DNA of 64,000 bases, taken from the NCBI GenBank assembly GCA_031216915.1, contig CM062292.1, forward strand, positions 204,993,262-205,057,261. Direction: 5' to 3'. The notes beneath the pieces are model-generated. The model did not search any database. It was not told where the DNA came from and was given only the letters and a program-made list of their open reading frames with translations. Every line of letters starts with the position of its first letter. Position 1 is the stretch's first letter. Both the position numbers and the translations under genes were made by a program. The stretch is from Pictodentalium vernedei. Its lineage: Eukaryota > Mollusca > Scaphopoda > Dentaliida > Dentaliidae. Below are positions 44,765 through 54,879 of the stretch, piece after piece.

Positions 44765-44830
44765 TTTTTGTAAAGCCAAAGAGCACTTTTGTGGATTTTA
44801 GGCTTATAAATTATTTATTATTATTATTAT

Positions 44831-45870
44831 GGACAGACGCAGTGGTTAGCAAATAATCCTGGGGCAGTTATGGACTCACGTTTTATCGGGTACAATTATT
44901 TCATGGCGAAGTAGGGAGCAGATCCAAAGAAGCATTACCGTCACCACAAGAAGACAACCAATGGCATTATGATAACGGTACGATTCTGAAGGACATCATG
45001 GATTCAAAGACCACAAATAAGGCGACCTGAAGGCGAGACCTCTCTAAAGTTAAGTAAAGTAAAATTAACTAATTGGTAATTGAGAAGTTTTAAATATCAT
45101 ATTTATTAAGCGTAGTCATTCCGTTAACGAAGTGTATCATTTATTCCATAAGCTACAGTATTCTAAGGGATTACTAGATTCAAATTAATATTTTGTCCGA
45201 GACCCTCACAATGGAATTGTGTATTTTCAAGTAATTGTCTTTTATTTAATTTATTATATCACATAGATTTTAATAACGGAACATGTTGTGACTTCATTTT
45301 AATCTACGTTTGTAAATAAATTTATTGTTGATTCGTTAACACGTCTTTCAGCATTCAATACCCATATCTTGATATTCATCCTTCATTAATTTTATTAGCT
45401 AATTCCCTATATACATATATACATGTAGAAGCTGCATCGTCGTTTCCTCAATGTGAACTCAACAGAGACGAGTCACTCAATGAGTCATTCGTTCCTGCAT
45501 AGTCCACACTGAGGGAGCGACGTGACGCCAGGGCCTTTAGGTCCACATGTAAAACGCGTCCGGTTATAAAAGTCTGAGAAAATTCCTTCAATCAGTGCGA
45601 CTCAAGCCTGCGTTAAATTATTGAGTTTTTCAATCTGAAAATTACTTGCAGATGATTGGTGGTTCTACCCAGCTTGACTTTTACCACCCAAAAAACTCTC
45701 CGACACAATGTGAGTGTGAATTTTATTTTGTCGTAAAGGAAAGTGAACTGACAAAAACAAACTGGTGGACTGTGTTTCGGGAATATCCATTCACAAATCC
45801 AAATGGATTTCCATGCACCTTGGAATAAACACCGATAAGTAACATTTTATCGGGGTTTACCACAATACTC
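44831..45870. other. Intergenic DNA with one TATA-like motif
   Basis: No domain-bearing frame. TATAAAAGTCTGAG at 45564-45577 is followed about 28 bp later by TCAGTG and, at 45646-45828, by a 60-codon open frame of unknown nature. The same 14-bp word recurs at 48889-48902. Confidence 0.35.
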
Positions 45871-45874
45871 CAGT

Positions 45875-45955
45875 CGATTACGTTCGAAAAGTTCTTCCCT
45901 GAGTTCTAATGTGTTCTATGTGCCTACATTGGAACTCAGGGGACGAAATGTTAGT
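45875..45955 (+). mobile_element. Element C fragment (hairpin 2)
   Basis: CCCTGAGTTCTAATGTGTTC and its partial complement CATTGGAACTCAGGGGACGA match hairpin 2 of element C (27257-27318 and about 62508-62570), with a shortened loop. Confidence 0.8.
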
Positions 45956-46099
45956 CGGTTGTGACCGCAGGTCTCCCAGCACATTCACAATCGGTTCGCG
46001 TTTCACGAGGTCAGTTTGCGGACACAGGTGGCGTATTCGATCGAACAGACGTTCGTTATTCCAGTTTATACACCCATTTGGTATCACTGAACTAAATAT

Positions 46100-46960
46100 T
46101 TGAATTAGAAATACCCGCCTCGGAAGTGATGCAATCTTTAAAAATAAACAGCCTTTGGAAAATAAATTGTTTCAATAAACGTTTGAAGCATTCTATTGAC
46201 AAGTTGCATTATTGATGACTATTCCAGATAAAAAAGAGGGTGATTTGATGACCTTTGGACCTGAAAAATACAATTTACATTTGATGTGTTTTTGTAGGGA
46301 ATTCCCTGAAAAATATGTGCACGTGACCGGTACTTCCCTTGCTGTCAATTTTTCTCTCTTATATTTTGCATGACCCCCTGTTTTGGGGTCAGAAAAAGTT
46401 GTCCGAAGGGCTATACTTGACAAAGATATTTGAATGCCAAAATTAAAGTGATGCGATCATATTTGTTTCAGTGAACGTTACAATGGTCGCCTATGGGAAA
46501 ATATTTAGTTCTGTGATACCATTTGTTAAGTCCCGAACCTCCATTTTGTGCGATGTTAGAGGTGAAAGGTGACTTGGGCAAATATAGTGATGCTGACGAA
46601 AGTCGGCCATTCGCTTCGAGTCAAGTAAATATCGAGCAACACCAAACACTTTCGAGCTGTGCAGAAATAATGTATAAACAAAATAGCATACTATACACAT
46701 GCTGTCAGAAAAATAATAAGAAAATACAATCTGTTTCCTGTTTTATTATTTACAGATGAAAAAGATTAAATTTTTACAGTGAAAAAAAAATTAAATTTGT
46801 CAATAATACTTTAATAGATTTGTGTCCTATGTACAAAATATACACAATTATCACAGAATCTAGCTGCCACGTCTGTTTTTTTTTCTCAAGTCACCAGGGC
46901 GTCACAATAAATATATAAATAAGCGAGTGGTATTGAGCCATACTGGAACTGACTAGTAGG
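46100..46960. other. Intergenic DNA, no gene seen
   Basis: AT-rich, with short open frames only. No repeat relation found elsewhere in the window. Confidence 0.5.
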
Positions 46961-46965
46961 AATTC

Positions 46966-47633
46966 CAGGGGCGGCAGAACCGCGGGTGGGGGGTGGGGTG
47001 GTGGTGGTGGGGGGGGGGGGGGGGGGCTCTTTCAGCCCCTCCACTTTTTTAGCCGGGCCATGTATTTTGTATGCATATATTTTAACACAACAAATGACTG
47101 GTGAAACAAGGGACGGATCCAGAGCCTCCACCATATTTTCGCCAGCTATGTTTCTCTCGTACTGGTTCAGTTTCGATGGATTTCGAATCATTTTTTGCAG
47201 TAAGTGGCATCAAACGCTAAAATGTATACAGTCTGTTAATAAATCGGTTAACTGAAATAGATGGTAATCTTACAGACATACAAGTACCAAATCCACCCCC
47301 AGACAAGATAATCCACAGACAGTATAACTGCTGTTAACGTCTGGTAAAGCATACAGGTGAGGTCTATTTATCAGCTTTGGTCGTTGCGACCAAAGCTGAT
47401 TAATAGACCTAACCTGTATGCGTTACCGACGTTTTTTAACGGCTTTCAAAGTGTGAAATCTTTCAAATACATCTCCTGAAAAATATCATACTATCCACTC
47501 AGATGCATGGAAATGGGAGATTTGGGACCCTGGGATTTAAAATTTCCATACCGGCGACCATCCATCGCCCGATTCAGACCCCCCCCCCCCCCCTACCACC
47601 ACCACCACTTTGAAAATCACTCCGCCGCCTCTG
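46966..47633. mobile_element. hAT-like element with 5-bp target duplication, copy 2
   Basis: The ends CAGGGGCGGCAG and CCGCCGCCTCTG are flanked by AATTC at 46961-46965 and 47634-47638. It shares CAGTCTGTTAATAAATCGGT, ATCCACAGACAGTATAA and the palindrome around CAGCTTTGGTCGTTGCGACC (about 47345-47420) with copy 1. A G run lies near the left end and a C run near the right, mirrored in copy 1 in part. Confidence 0.88.
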
Positions 47634-47959
47634 AATTCGTATTCTGGCTATTTACATGTGACGAACTGATATGTCGAGTGGGACATTCTGATTGGCTAGT
47701 AAGTAAGTACTAAATCATACTTTGCACAGATTGAAGAAACAAAGTAGCTTTGCATGTGAGACAGGGATGTCGGAAGCAAATTACAACTGGTCTCGCGGTG
47801 GCTGACGGAAATGGGTTGGAATGGTATCAGGGAATGTTCCCCAGAGAAAACCAAGAGAAGGTTGTTGAAACATAGCCGTCGCCAGACACTGGACTACCAT
47901 TGTCAATCTTTACTTCAAAAGTGAAAACAGTTAAGCCCTGACCACCTCATTTCTGTACC

Positions 47960-48220
47960 AGATAAATATTTGTTTATTTATTGCTGCTTAAGGTCACTTT
48001 CAGCATCTATGGCTACCTCATGCCCACAACATAAGCAATAAATGAAGATTAATTATTCGTTTATAACTATGCTACTCATTTTAGAGGTCTTTAACACCAG
48101 GCGCTACATACTGGGTCCTATTTTACTAATAAAGCATAAGCTGTTTACCACAGTGAACAAGCACTACTCCACTCCCTTGGATTCCCACGGGGGACCAGCA
48201 AAATGGATTCTTCGCGAAGT
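47960..48220 (-). repeat. Dispersed repeat K, copy 5
   Basis: TTTATTTATTGCTGCTTAAG and GTCACTTTCAGCATCTATGG (tail), then TTTTAGAGGTCTTTAACACC and GAACAAGCACTACTCCACTC (body). It is the uninterrupted counterpart of copy 4. Confidence 0.65.
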
Positions 48221-48310
48221 TTTTTTCAAAAGCACGAGTAAAATCCCTGCTGGTGGACCGCTGGGTTACACACGGCAGTCCATCAGCTGAATTTTGGCAT
48301 GTGCTTCTTA

Positions 48311-48569
48311 CAGTACTGTGATCGCAAAAGCGGCCTCTTTCTCGATAAAATCGCAATCTGGTCGCGTCACATACACACCAACGAACGAAACTTAAAATAT
48401 TGGGAAATCAACCCAGAATCAAGAAACATGAATGAAACATTCTTTTTCTTAGCTGAGGTAAGATTCTACTGCTTTGTTGACATACAAACGGACAGAGAGT
48501 TTCGACCGCATCGCGACACAGTCGCAATGCGGTCAAAACTCTCTGTTCGCCTTTGTGTTTACAGTACTG
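48311..48569. mobile_element. Mariner/Tc1-type MITE (element J) with hairpin
   Basis: Flanked by TA (48309-48310, 48570-48571). The termini CAGTACTGTGATCGCAAAAG and the complement of CAGTACTGTAAACACAAAGG are inverted repeats. The internal hairpin at about 48495-48551 has arms containing GACAGAGAGTTT and CGACCGCAT. A related truncated end lies at 49621-49679. It is non-coding. Confidence 0.82.
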
Positions 48570-49620
48570 TAATTGTTTTTTCTAGTAATTAATCTGTCTG
48601 TACTGTTGGTCATGTTACCCCATTAACTCTGCAGCTGCCCAACAACCGAAGAGAAATAACGGATGAAAGACAGCTATATATATATAATACAAATTCAAAG
48701 AACATTACCCCGACATCTTCCGCGTATGCCGGGCCACTTTCGCCGCCTCCCGAGGGTCAAAATAATCATTAGTTTATTGATACCCAAAGTTAAGGTAATC
48801 TATAACCCTTTATTTTGTTTCAGTCAAACTGAATCTCGAAAGGGCTAACTTTTTCCGTGATGTTATGACATATGTGACGTGATGCTATAAAAGTCTGAGC
48901 AGAAGGACACACCTATTTCTCGAGTGACAGTATACAGTCCACCAGTCCTGTTAAAACACTTACTGAAACTGCAGAACTATCATATTTGTGTAACGATCGC
49001 ATTCTGTGACTTATCACTACACCCCAATGACGCAACAAGAGCGCTCTTTTAGTTTGAAACTCACTCAATCTCTGACAGAGGTCCACTATCTCTACTGTTT
49101 TAAACTCTGATGACATCAACATTCTTTGTGAAATGGATGTAACACATGATACACCTCACCTATACTACAAATCTAATACTTGAAACCTATATATACGTCA
49201 TACACCCATCTAGTTGCAGAATGTACTACTCATGTTCCAACTTCATTATCATTTCAGAACCCTCAAACCATTCATTCTGGGTTTGCCACTACACGTGAAA
49301 CAGAACGGTTAGCGTACGACAAGAGAACGGCACAGTGAACACCACGCATCAGTAACAACTTAACCCCCAAATCCTTGCGGGTTGTTGGAAAAAATACTGC
49401 CGTTTCTCCCAATAAATGCAAAACCAATCCTGCCATTTGATTTTGGCAGTATTATATGCAAAGATCGCATTCAGGACCACATGAATGTGTGGTCACGTGT
49501 GGAGTATGCGGTCGTAGTGTGGGGTATGCGAAAGGTGTACAAGAATAATGATGAATAAAACGAACTGACATGTTGACAATGCGTAAGCACAACTTAAATA
49601 TCACTAAAGGGTGCATAATA
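48570..49620. other. Intergenic DNA, no supported gene
   Basis: A second TATAAAAGTCTGAG lies at 48889-48902. No recognisable coding sequence follows it. Confidence 0.45.
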
Positions 49621-49679
49621 CAGTACTGTGATTACAAAAGTGGCCCCTTACTCGATCAGACCACGATCAAGGGGCCAAA
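49621..49679. mobile_element. Element J fragment abutting element H
   Basis: Begins CAGTACTGTGATTACAAAAG after TA, then a small hairpin GGCCCCTT/AAGGGGCC. The rest of the element is missing where element H copy 2 starts. Confidence 0.6.
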
Positions 49680-49909
49680 GTATAAAACTTTTACAATTGT
49701 ATTTTCTAGAATTATATTTTCTAGTTATGACTTTAATTGGGTTAAAATGAACCATCAGCATTTTCAAAGATCTGGCAATTTGCCAGTTGGCAAATTGCCA
49801 CATCTTTTAAAATGCTAATGATTTATTTTAGTCGGTTATGTTAATTGGTAGTGAATACAATCCAAGAAAATACACTTTTACACGTTTTTATAGTTTTATA
49901 GTATTGGCT
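49674..49909. mobile_element. Element H copy 2, uninterrupted
   Basis: TATAAAACTTTTACAATTGT at the left and TTTTATAGTATTGGCT at the right. It matches element H copy 1 (24299-24897) without the SINE. It has a small internal palindrome GGCAATTTGCCAGTTGGC. It serves as the empty site for SINE S3. Confidence 0.85.
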
Positions 49910-50189
49910 GCATGTTGCGACTTAGTTGCATAAATGGGTAAAGATTTCGTGAATAAAATATCCTGAAGTGAAGACCAAATAATAAAAAGCGACTGACAAC
50001 AGCATCTGAGATTCAATTGTTCTCATATTTCTTTTCGAAGGGTGATATCCTACATTATTTATCAGTTATGATTTTCTTTCTCGGAATTGCCAATTATCAA
50101 GCTCGATTGATATGACCCCAAACTCTGCTGATATGACGCCGATATGAACCAGGGCTAGAGTTGCCTCCCCTACCCGATGTGTAACTAGG

Positions 50190-50345
50190 CGCAACCATAT
50201 AGAATAAACAGGTACTAGGTCCCGGTAATCAGATTTAAACAACGAGTATGATAAGGGTTTTAACAACGAGGCTCTGCCAAGTGGTTAAACCCCTTATTCT
50301 ACGAGTGGTTTAAATCTGATTATCGGCCCTAGTACCTATTTGTTT
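50190..50345. repeat. Hairpin P5, arms of about 58 bp
   Basis: The left arm AATAAACAGGTACTAGG...AATCAGATTTAAACAACGAG is mirrored by CGAGTGGTTTAAATCTGATT...CCTAGTACCTATTTG, with a loop of about 26 bp. There are several mismatches. No other copy was found. Confidence 0.8.
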
Positions 50346-50606
50346 TATTTTTACCATGCTCTTAATAAATAATCGACTTTGTCACTTAAAACGCAGAAAA
50401 AACGCTAAATTCTATCGCAAACATATGGGTTTGTTTTGTTTACATCTGCGCCGTTGGACAGTATTTCCGGTTGCACGTGAATGCTTAATTGGAATCTAGA
50501 CACATCGTCAAAGTTGATTGAATTTACTTTGCTTTTTGAGTCACATTATTATGAACAATTCTTAAATTTTATTTTAAATACTTAATTGTAGGTATTTTAA
50601 ACTTAA

Positions 50607-50846
50607 CCCTTTACCCAATGCAGACGATATCAAAATTTATTATTTTAAATATAATTTTTTAAAATTTTTCCAAAAATTTCAACAAAACCATATCATGTGA
50701 CCCCTCGTTGGAACGAGCTCGACGAGCTCGTTCCAACGAGGGGTCACATGATATGGTTTTGTTGAAATTTTTGAAAACTAATATTTTTTAAACTGCCGAA
50801 TTTGCATATTACGCAGGCGGATGCGAGCGATTCGTTGGATAAAGGG
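50607..50846 (+). mobile_element. Family B TTAA hairpin MITE, copy 8
   Basis: Flanked by TTAA (50603-50606, 50847-50850) and complete, from CCCTTTACCCAATGCAGACG to TTCGTTGGATAAAGGG. The palindrome is perfect over CATATCATGTGACCCCTCG with centre GAGCTCGACGAGCTC. Confidence 0.96.
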
Positions 50847-51292
50847 TTAATAAGTCATTGCACGTAGTAGATAATTCCGCAAAACGTCGTCTGTTTGAAT
50901 GAAACATCGCGAAGTGTACAATTGGTGTAAATGTTTGTAATCGAATTCCCTGAATGAAAACGTTTTAACAGCAGTAGACGCTTTGCACCAGTAGCGGGGT
51001 TAAAATCTAAAATTTAACATATTGTCTTTTCACAGATAGTAACATACGTGAGCATGGTATAAAATATGCTTACATCGACATGGTCCGCTGTTAATCGTCG
51101 ATCGCAATCGGGAAGTGGCGTTACCGGGCTCAGTGGGGTTGTTCGAAGGTGAGTTTTTGTGTGGTGAGGAATTAATGATGGCAATAAAGTAAGTTTTAAG
51201 TGAATTAAGAGAAGAAAGAAGAGAGGTGTACAGACAAGTCACCCAAAATAAGATTTAGAGTCCCGGTGGAGAGTCGTCGAAGTAGGAGAAGA

Positions 51293-51353
51293 GATATTTT
51301 AGCTATCCGAACTTCGCGGCTACCCCAGTGGGGAAGCTGAGGCGTTCGGATAG
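51293..51353. repeat. Short imperfect hairpin
   Basis: The arms TTTAGCTATCCGAACTTCG and CGTTCGGATAGCTGAA pair with internal mismatches and the loop CCCCAGTGGGG. The size resembles a microRNA precursor, but no conservation or expression evidence exists. Confidence 0.4.
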
Positions 51354-51856
51354 CTGAACTAGGTCTCAGTCTGATATGATATTACCTCGGGGTGATATCT
51401 CGGTATATATGAAACTAACCAAGTAATAACCTCTAAGTGTTGTGGATGGAACGCAGATATATAACAGCCGAATGGCGACCCAATCGCGATCAGATGGAAT
51501 ATCTCTATCAATTGTTTGCAATCAGAGCGCTGTACATAGAGAAAATAGTTAAACATTTCAATTGAATGTTATAATTATAATGATGATGAGAATCCGAAAA
51601 TATGATTCACCGAAAAAACAAGCACATGAAAATCTTGCCCCTCCCCCCAGGTTTAAACATGCAAACATATCTGACCAACTCTACATAAACAGATTTAGCA
51701 AGTCGTTGCGTTAACTTAGTTCCATGAATGAAAGCAAAATACCATTCACCAAATGTGAAGAACACTTGAGCTTTTCCCTCCAAGCACTTCAATAAAGGTA
51801 TGCGGTGAGGTTTCCGTCAAAGAAAATGGGACAGTTTGTGAGAAGACCATATACTA

Positions 51857-52257
51857 TTTATTATTTATTTATTGGTGTTTAAGGTCATATACTTATGCAC
51901 AATGGCTAATCATTACCGTGGCAGTTTTACGGGTGGGGGAAGCCGGCGTACCCGGAGAAAACCACCGAGCAACGACGAGCAGCTGCCAGCTCCTCAACAT
52001 CGTAACTCCGCACTGCAGCACAGGCAGGGTTAGATTGGCTGAAGACATGTGCACCATCGAGGTGCAGTACGCCTGAGTACACGGCGTCATCGTGCCCCCA
52101 TGTGGACAATCGGGGTTAAGTGCCTTACCCAAGGACACAACGCGGGAGTCCGAATTGATCGCTCAGACGGTCACCCATCCAATGATTAACCGGGCTCGAT
52201 ATTGCTTAACTTCGGTGATCTGACGAGAACCGGTTACCGCAACACCACCGCGCCCCG
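51857..52257 (-). mobile_element. SINE with 5S rRNA-derived head (SINE3-type), copy S4
   Basis: On the minus strand the head begins GGGGCGCGGTGGTGTTGCGG. It then carries 5S rRNA sequence (52233 down to 52168): GATCACCGAAGTTAAGC (A-box), the intermediate element, and GGATGGGTGACCG (C-box), the internal promoter of 5S genes. The body from GCGTTGTGTCCTTGGGTAAG onward is the same as in the tRNA-headed SINEs. The tail is the K-type tail ending in TTAAACACCAATAAATAAAT. Confidence 0.92.
52168..52233 (-). pseudogene. Partial 5S rRNA sequence within SINE S4
   Basis: About 66 nt of the 5S rRNA middle region, including both internal promoter boxes, differing from the animal consensus at a few places (CAATATCGAGCCCGGTTAAT where CAACATCGGGCCCGG is typical). 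The 5' and 3' stems are missing, so it cannot make a functional 5S RNA. Confidence 0.92.
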
Positions 52258-52286
52258 AGTCCATATACTACTCACCAATCTGGTTG

Positions 52287-52547
52287 AAGTAGTTTAACCC
52301 TTTGAACTTGAGAGGCCCAGGAATTTGATGCATCATCATTTCATTAAGTAATTATTTAAGAATTGAATGCAATTTGTATAATCTTTATTGGAGTATGAAC
52401 GTGTGGGAATGGGTACAAATTATGTATGAATCCCTTCGGGATTCATACAATTTGTACCCATTCCCACACGTTCATGCTCCAATAAAGATTATAAAAATTG
52501 CATTCTTCAATTCTTATAATTACATTCCGTAACTGTTTAAACTACTT
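52287..52547. mobile_element. Palindromic element P4 with outer TIRs
   Basis: The outer ends AAGTAGTTTAA and TTTAAACTACTT are complementary. The inner arms (about 52362-52442 and 52445-52520) are nearly perfect complements, closing on CCCTTCGGG, with arm text GAACGTGTGGGAATGGGTAC. It is a foldback MITE without coding capacity, adjacent to SINE S4. Confidence 0.82.
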
Positions 52548-52974
52548 TTTACCAAACAACAAAGCAGAAAGACGAAATAAAACATGTACGAACGAACGAG
52601 GCGAAAACCCACCCTCACCCAAAAGACAAAGCGCACAACTCTGAGTTGACCGCCGGTTTTCGGCATTGACCCAAATTTGTCAAATTGCCGTCTTTCGCAA
52701 CGAAACTTGGAATGTTCAAAACAATTTATTTAACATATCAGTAAACTATAATCACTGATCACTGCGAAAGGCGCTAAAAGTTATAAACCAGCCCAAACAC
52801 CGCCCGAATTACATTCTGCCAACTGCGCTCTACCGTAAATGCGGGTCAAAGTTCGACCAAATGTATTCATTGGAAAATGATTTACATTTGGTCATGACGT
52901 TTTCATCCAGCTGACCAATGGGAATTGAGTAGTTGGACTCAAAACGTATAACTACATTAACAATGTAATTATTT

Positions 52975-53310
52975 ATTTATTAGGGTTTAACTATACTTTC
53001 GCCAGCCACAATCACCTCGTGCCAGTCAGTTTTACGGGTGGAGGAAGCAGGAGTACCCGCAGAGAACCACCGACCAACGGCGAGACTCTACAACGCACTA
53101 ACTAACAAGCAGGATTAACATTGGTTGAAAACAAGTACACCGTCGACGTGCAGTGCGCCGTAGTAAACAGCGCCACAGTGCCCCACGTGGGCAATCGGGA
53201 TGAAGTGCCTTGCCCAAGGACACAACGCAGTTACCCCACGGCGTTGATCGAACCGTGAACCTTCCGGTTTGAAGTCCAATGCCGAAAGCACTGAAGCACC
53301 ACACTCCCTA
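52975..53310 (-). mobile_element. tRNA-headed SINE, copy S5
   Basis: Minus-strand head GAGTGTGGTGCTTCAGTGC, B box GGTTCGATCAACGCC, body GCGTTGTGTCCTTGGGCAAG, tail (TTTATTTATTAGGGTTTAAC on the plus strand). Moderately diverged. Confidence 0.85.
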
Positions 53311-53640
53311 TTTAATTAAGTACGGCGACTACTAAGTGAATATGTGCGGTAGACCAATCAATATTTTCAACGTGCAAACCCTAGAAAGCACGTTGATAAT
53401 ATTAATTAGTCTTCCCCCAAACAGTGAATGAGGACTCTTCCAATTGCTGATATTGAACTGACATGGAAGGTATCATCTGGGTTCAAAGGGTTAATTCAAC
53501 GATCCTATTTGGCGCTAGGGTTAAATTATTATCGAAACTCCCTGCAAATGCAATGTCGATAGAATACACCACTTTGCTGAACAAAGAATGAAAATTGAAA
53601 ACTCTACTTTTGTTGCACAAGAACATTAGCAATTGGTTAA

Positions 53641-53752
53641 CCCCTTACACTATAACACAAAGGATATCAAAATTTATTATTTTAAATATTATTTTTTTCA
53701 AATTTTCCAACAAAATCATATCACGTGACCCCTTCAATAGAACGAGCTCAGA
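53641..53752 (+). mobile_element. Family B MITE copy 9, right half missing
   Basis: TTAA (53637-53640), CCCCTTACACTATAACACAAAGG, ATTTATTATTTTAAATATTA, and an arm ending ATATCACGTGACCCC. It stops at GAACGAGCTC, the hairpin centre. Confidence 0.85.
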
Positions 53753-53977
53753 AATGGACAACCTTTTTTTATCAAACCGCATAGTCGAGTTTCGGTAGTC
53801 TGTTTTTTCCCCAAACATTTGGAATAAGCAATGTCAAACATATTGTAAGTTGGGAAAAAATCAAAATTTTCGAATGAACACCGAAAATATTGAAATAATG
53901 TTAATCGTGTGGACAAATAGTAACATATTGTGACTCGTGGAGTCGAAATCCTTCGTAGAAATCGCTGATATTATTAA

Positions 53978-54209
53978 CCCTTTACCCAACGAATCGCCCG
54001 CGTAATATGCAAATTCAGCAGTTGAAAAAATATTAGTTTTCAAACAATTTCAACAAAACCATATCATGTGACCCCTTGTTGGAACGAGCTCGTCGAGCTC
54101 GTTCCAACGAGGGGTCACATGATAGGGTTTTGTTGAAATTTTTTGAAAAATTAAAAAAAAATGATATTTAAAATAATAAATCTTGATATCATCTTCGTTG
54201 TGTAAAGGG
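53978..54209 (-). mobile_element. Family B TTAA hairpin MITE, copy 10
   Basis: Flanked by TTAA (53974-53977, 54210-54213). CCCTTTACCCAACGAATCGC is at the left, with an intact palindrome (CATATCATGTGACCCCTTG, centre GAGCTCGTCGAGCTC). Confidence 0.95.
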
Positions 54210-54389
54210 TTAATTCTTCTTTGCTTGAGTGGGTTCTGTAAAATCCAAAAACTGACAGCCCGACTGCAGCCTGTTACACACTGGACGCAATGCGGGTTTT
54301 GCGAACGATGCGATAAAGTGAAATTTATTCATCATACTATAATACCTCAAACATGAGACTTGTTATAAACTGGACTTAAACATTATCTC

Positions 54390-54879
54390 TTAACCCTCTG
54401 AGTTTTATTTTTAAATATTTTTCATAAAATACAGTCATGGCTGCTGTAAATCAGCCATGACAAGATTTGATAAAAAAAACATGAAAGTTTGATACAAGAA
54501 ATCATTGGCCAAAAAGCTTATACAATTTACAGAGGAAAATTTGTTTAACCCATTACCCAACGTAACGGCCAAAACCGACCAGCGCTATTCTCAAATATCG
54601 CCAATTAATTTTCATTATTTTTTCATTTCGTGTCTCAAAAACATAGGCTATGACCCCTCGTTGGGACGAGCTTGTTGGGTTCGTTCCGACGAGGGGTCAT
54701 ACCCTATGTTTTTCAGACAAAAAATGAAAAAAATTAGTTATTCAAGAATTTTGTTTGAAAGTGTCGTCTGCTTTTCATATTAGGAAAAGGGTTAAGGAGC
54801 CTCATACTTCACTTATGTTAATAGCAAGAGATTTCCTGTTCTGGGCAGGAATATCCACCAGCAGCATGTATGGAGTTAA
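54390..54879. mobile_element. Element F copy 2, split by family A copy 8
   Basis: Between TTAA at 54390-54393 and 54876-54879. It contains CAGCCATGACAAGATTTGATA and CAGCAGCATGTATGGAG, matching element F copy 1 (11906-12149). Removing the nested MITE brings it to about 240 bp, the size of copy 1. Confidence 0.65.
54549..54791 (-). mobile_element. Family A TTAA hairpin MITE, copy 8
   Basis: Flanked by TTAA (54545-54548, 54792-54795). CCCATTACCCAACGTAACGG is at the left. The palindrome has paired changes in its centre (GGACGAGCTTGTTGGGTTCG). It is inserted in element F copy 2. Confidence 0.94.

Larger units (their letters stand above)
41301..44830 (+). mobile_element. CR1/L2-type non-LTR retrotransposon, nearly complete
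   Basis: Contains a putative ORF1-like region (41397-41849), an endonuclease (about 41900-42577), a reverse transcriptase (42578-44410) and a conserved C-terminal region up to a stop at 44762. A short 3' UTR ends in (TTA)n at 44810-44830. A 3' fragment of the same family lies at 58597-58764. The YADDTQLY and LDLSAAFDTIDH signatures and the microsatellite-like 3' end place it in the CR1/L2 superfamily. It inserts by target-primed reverse transcription. The 5' end is not fixed. Confidence 0.85.

Noticed and set aside
52168..52233. Functional 5S rRNA gene
   Set aside because: Only the internal promoter region is present, fused to a SINE body; the terminal stem sequences of 5S RNA are absent.
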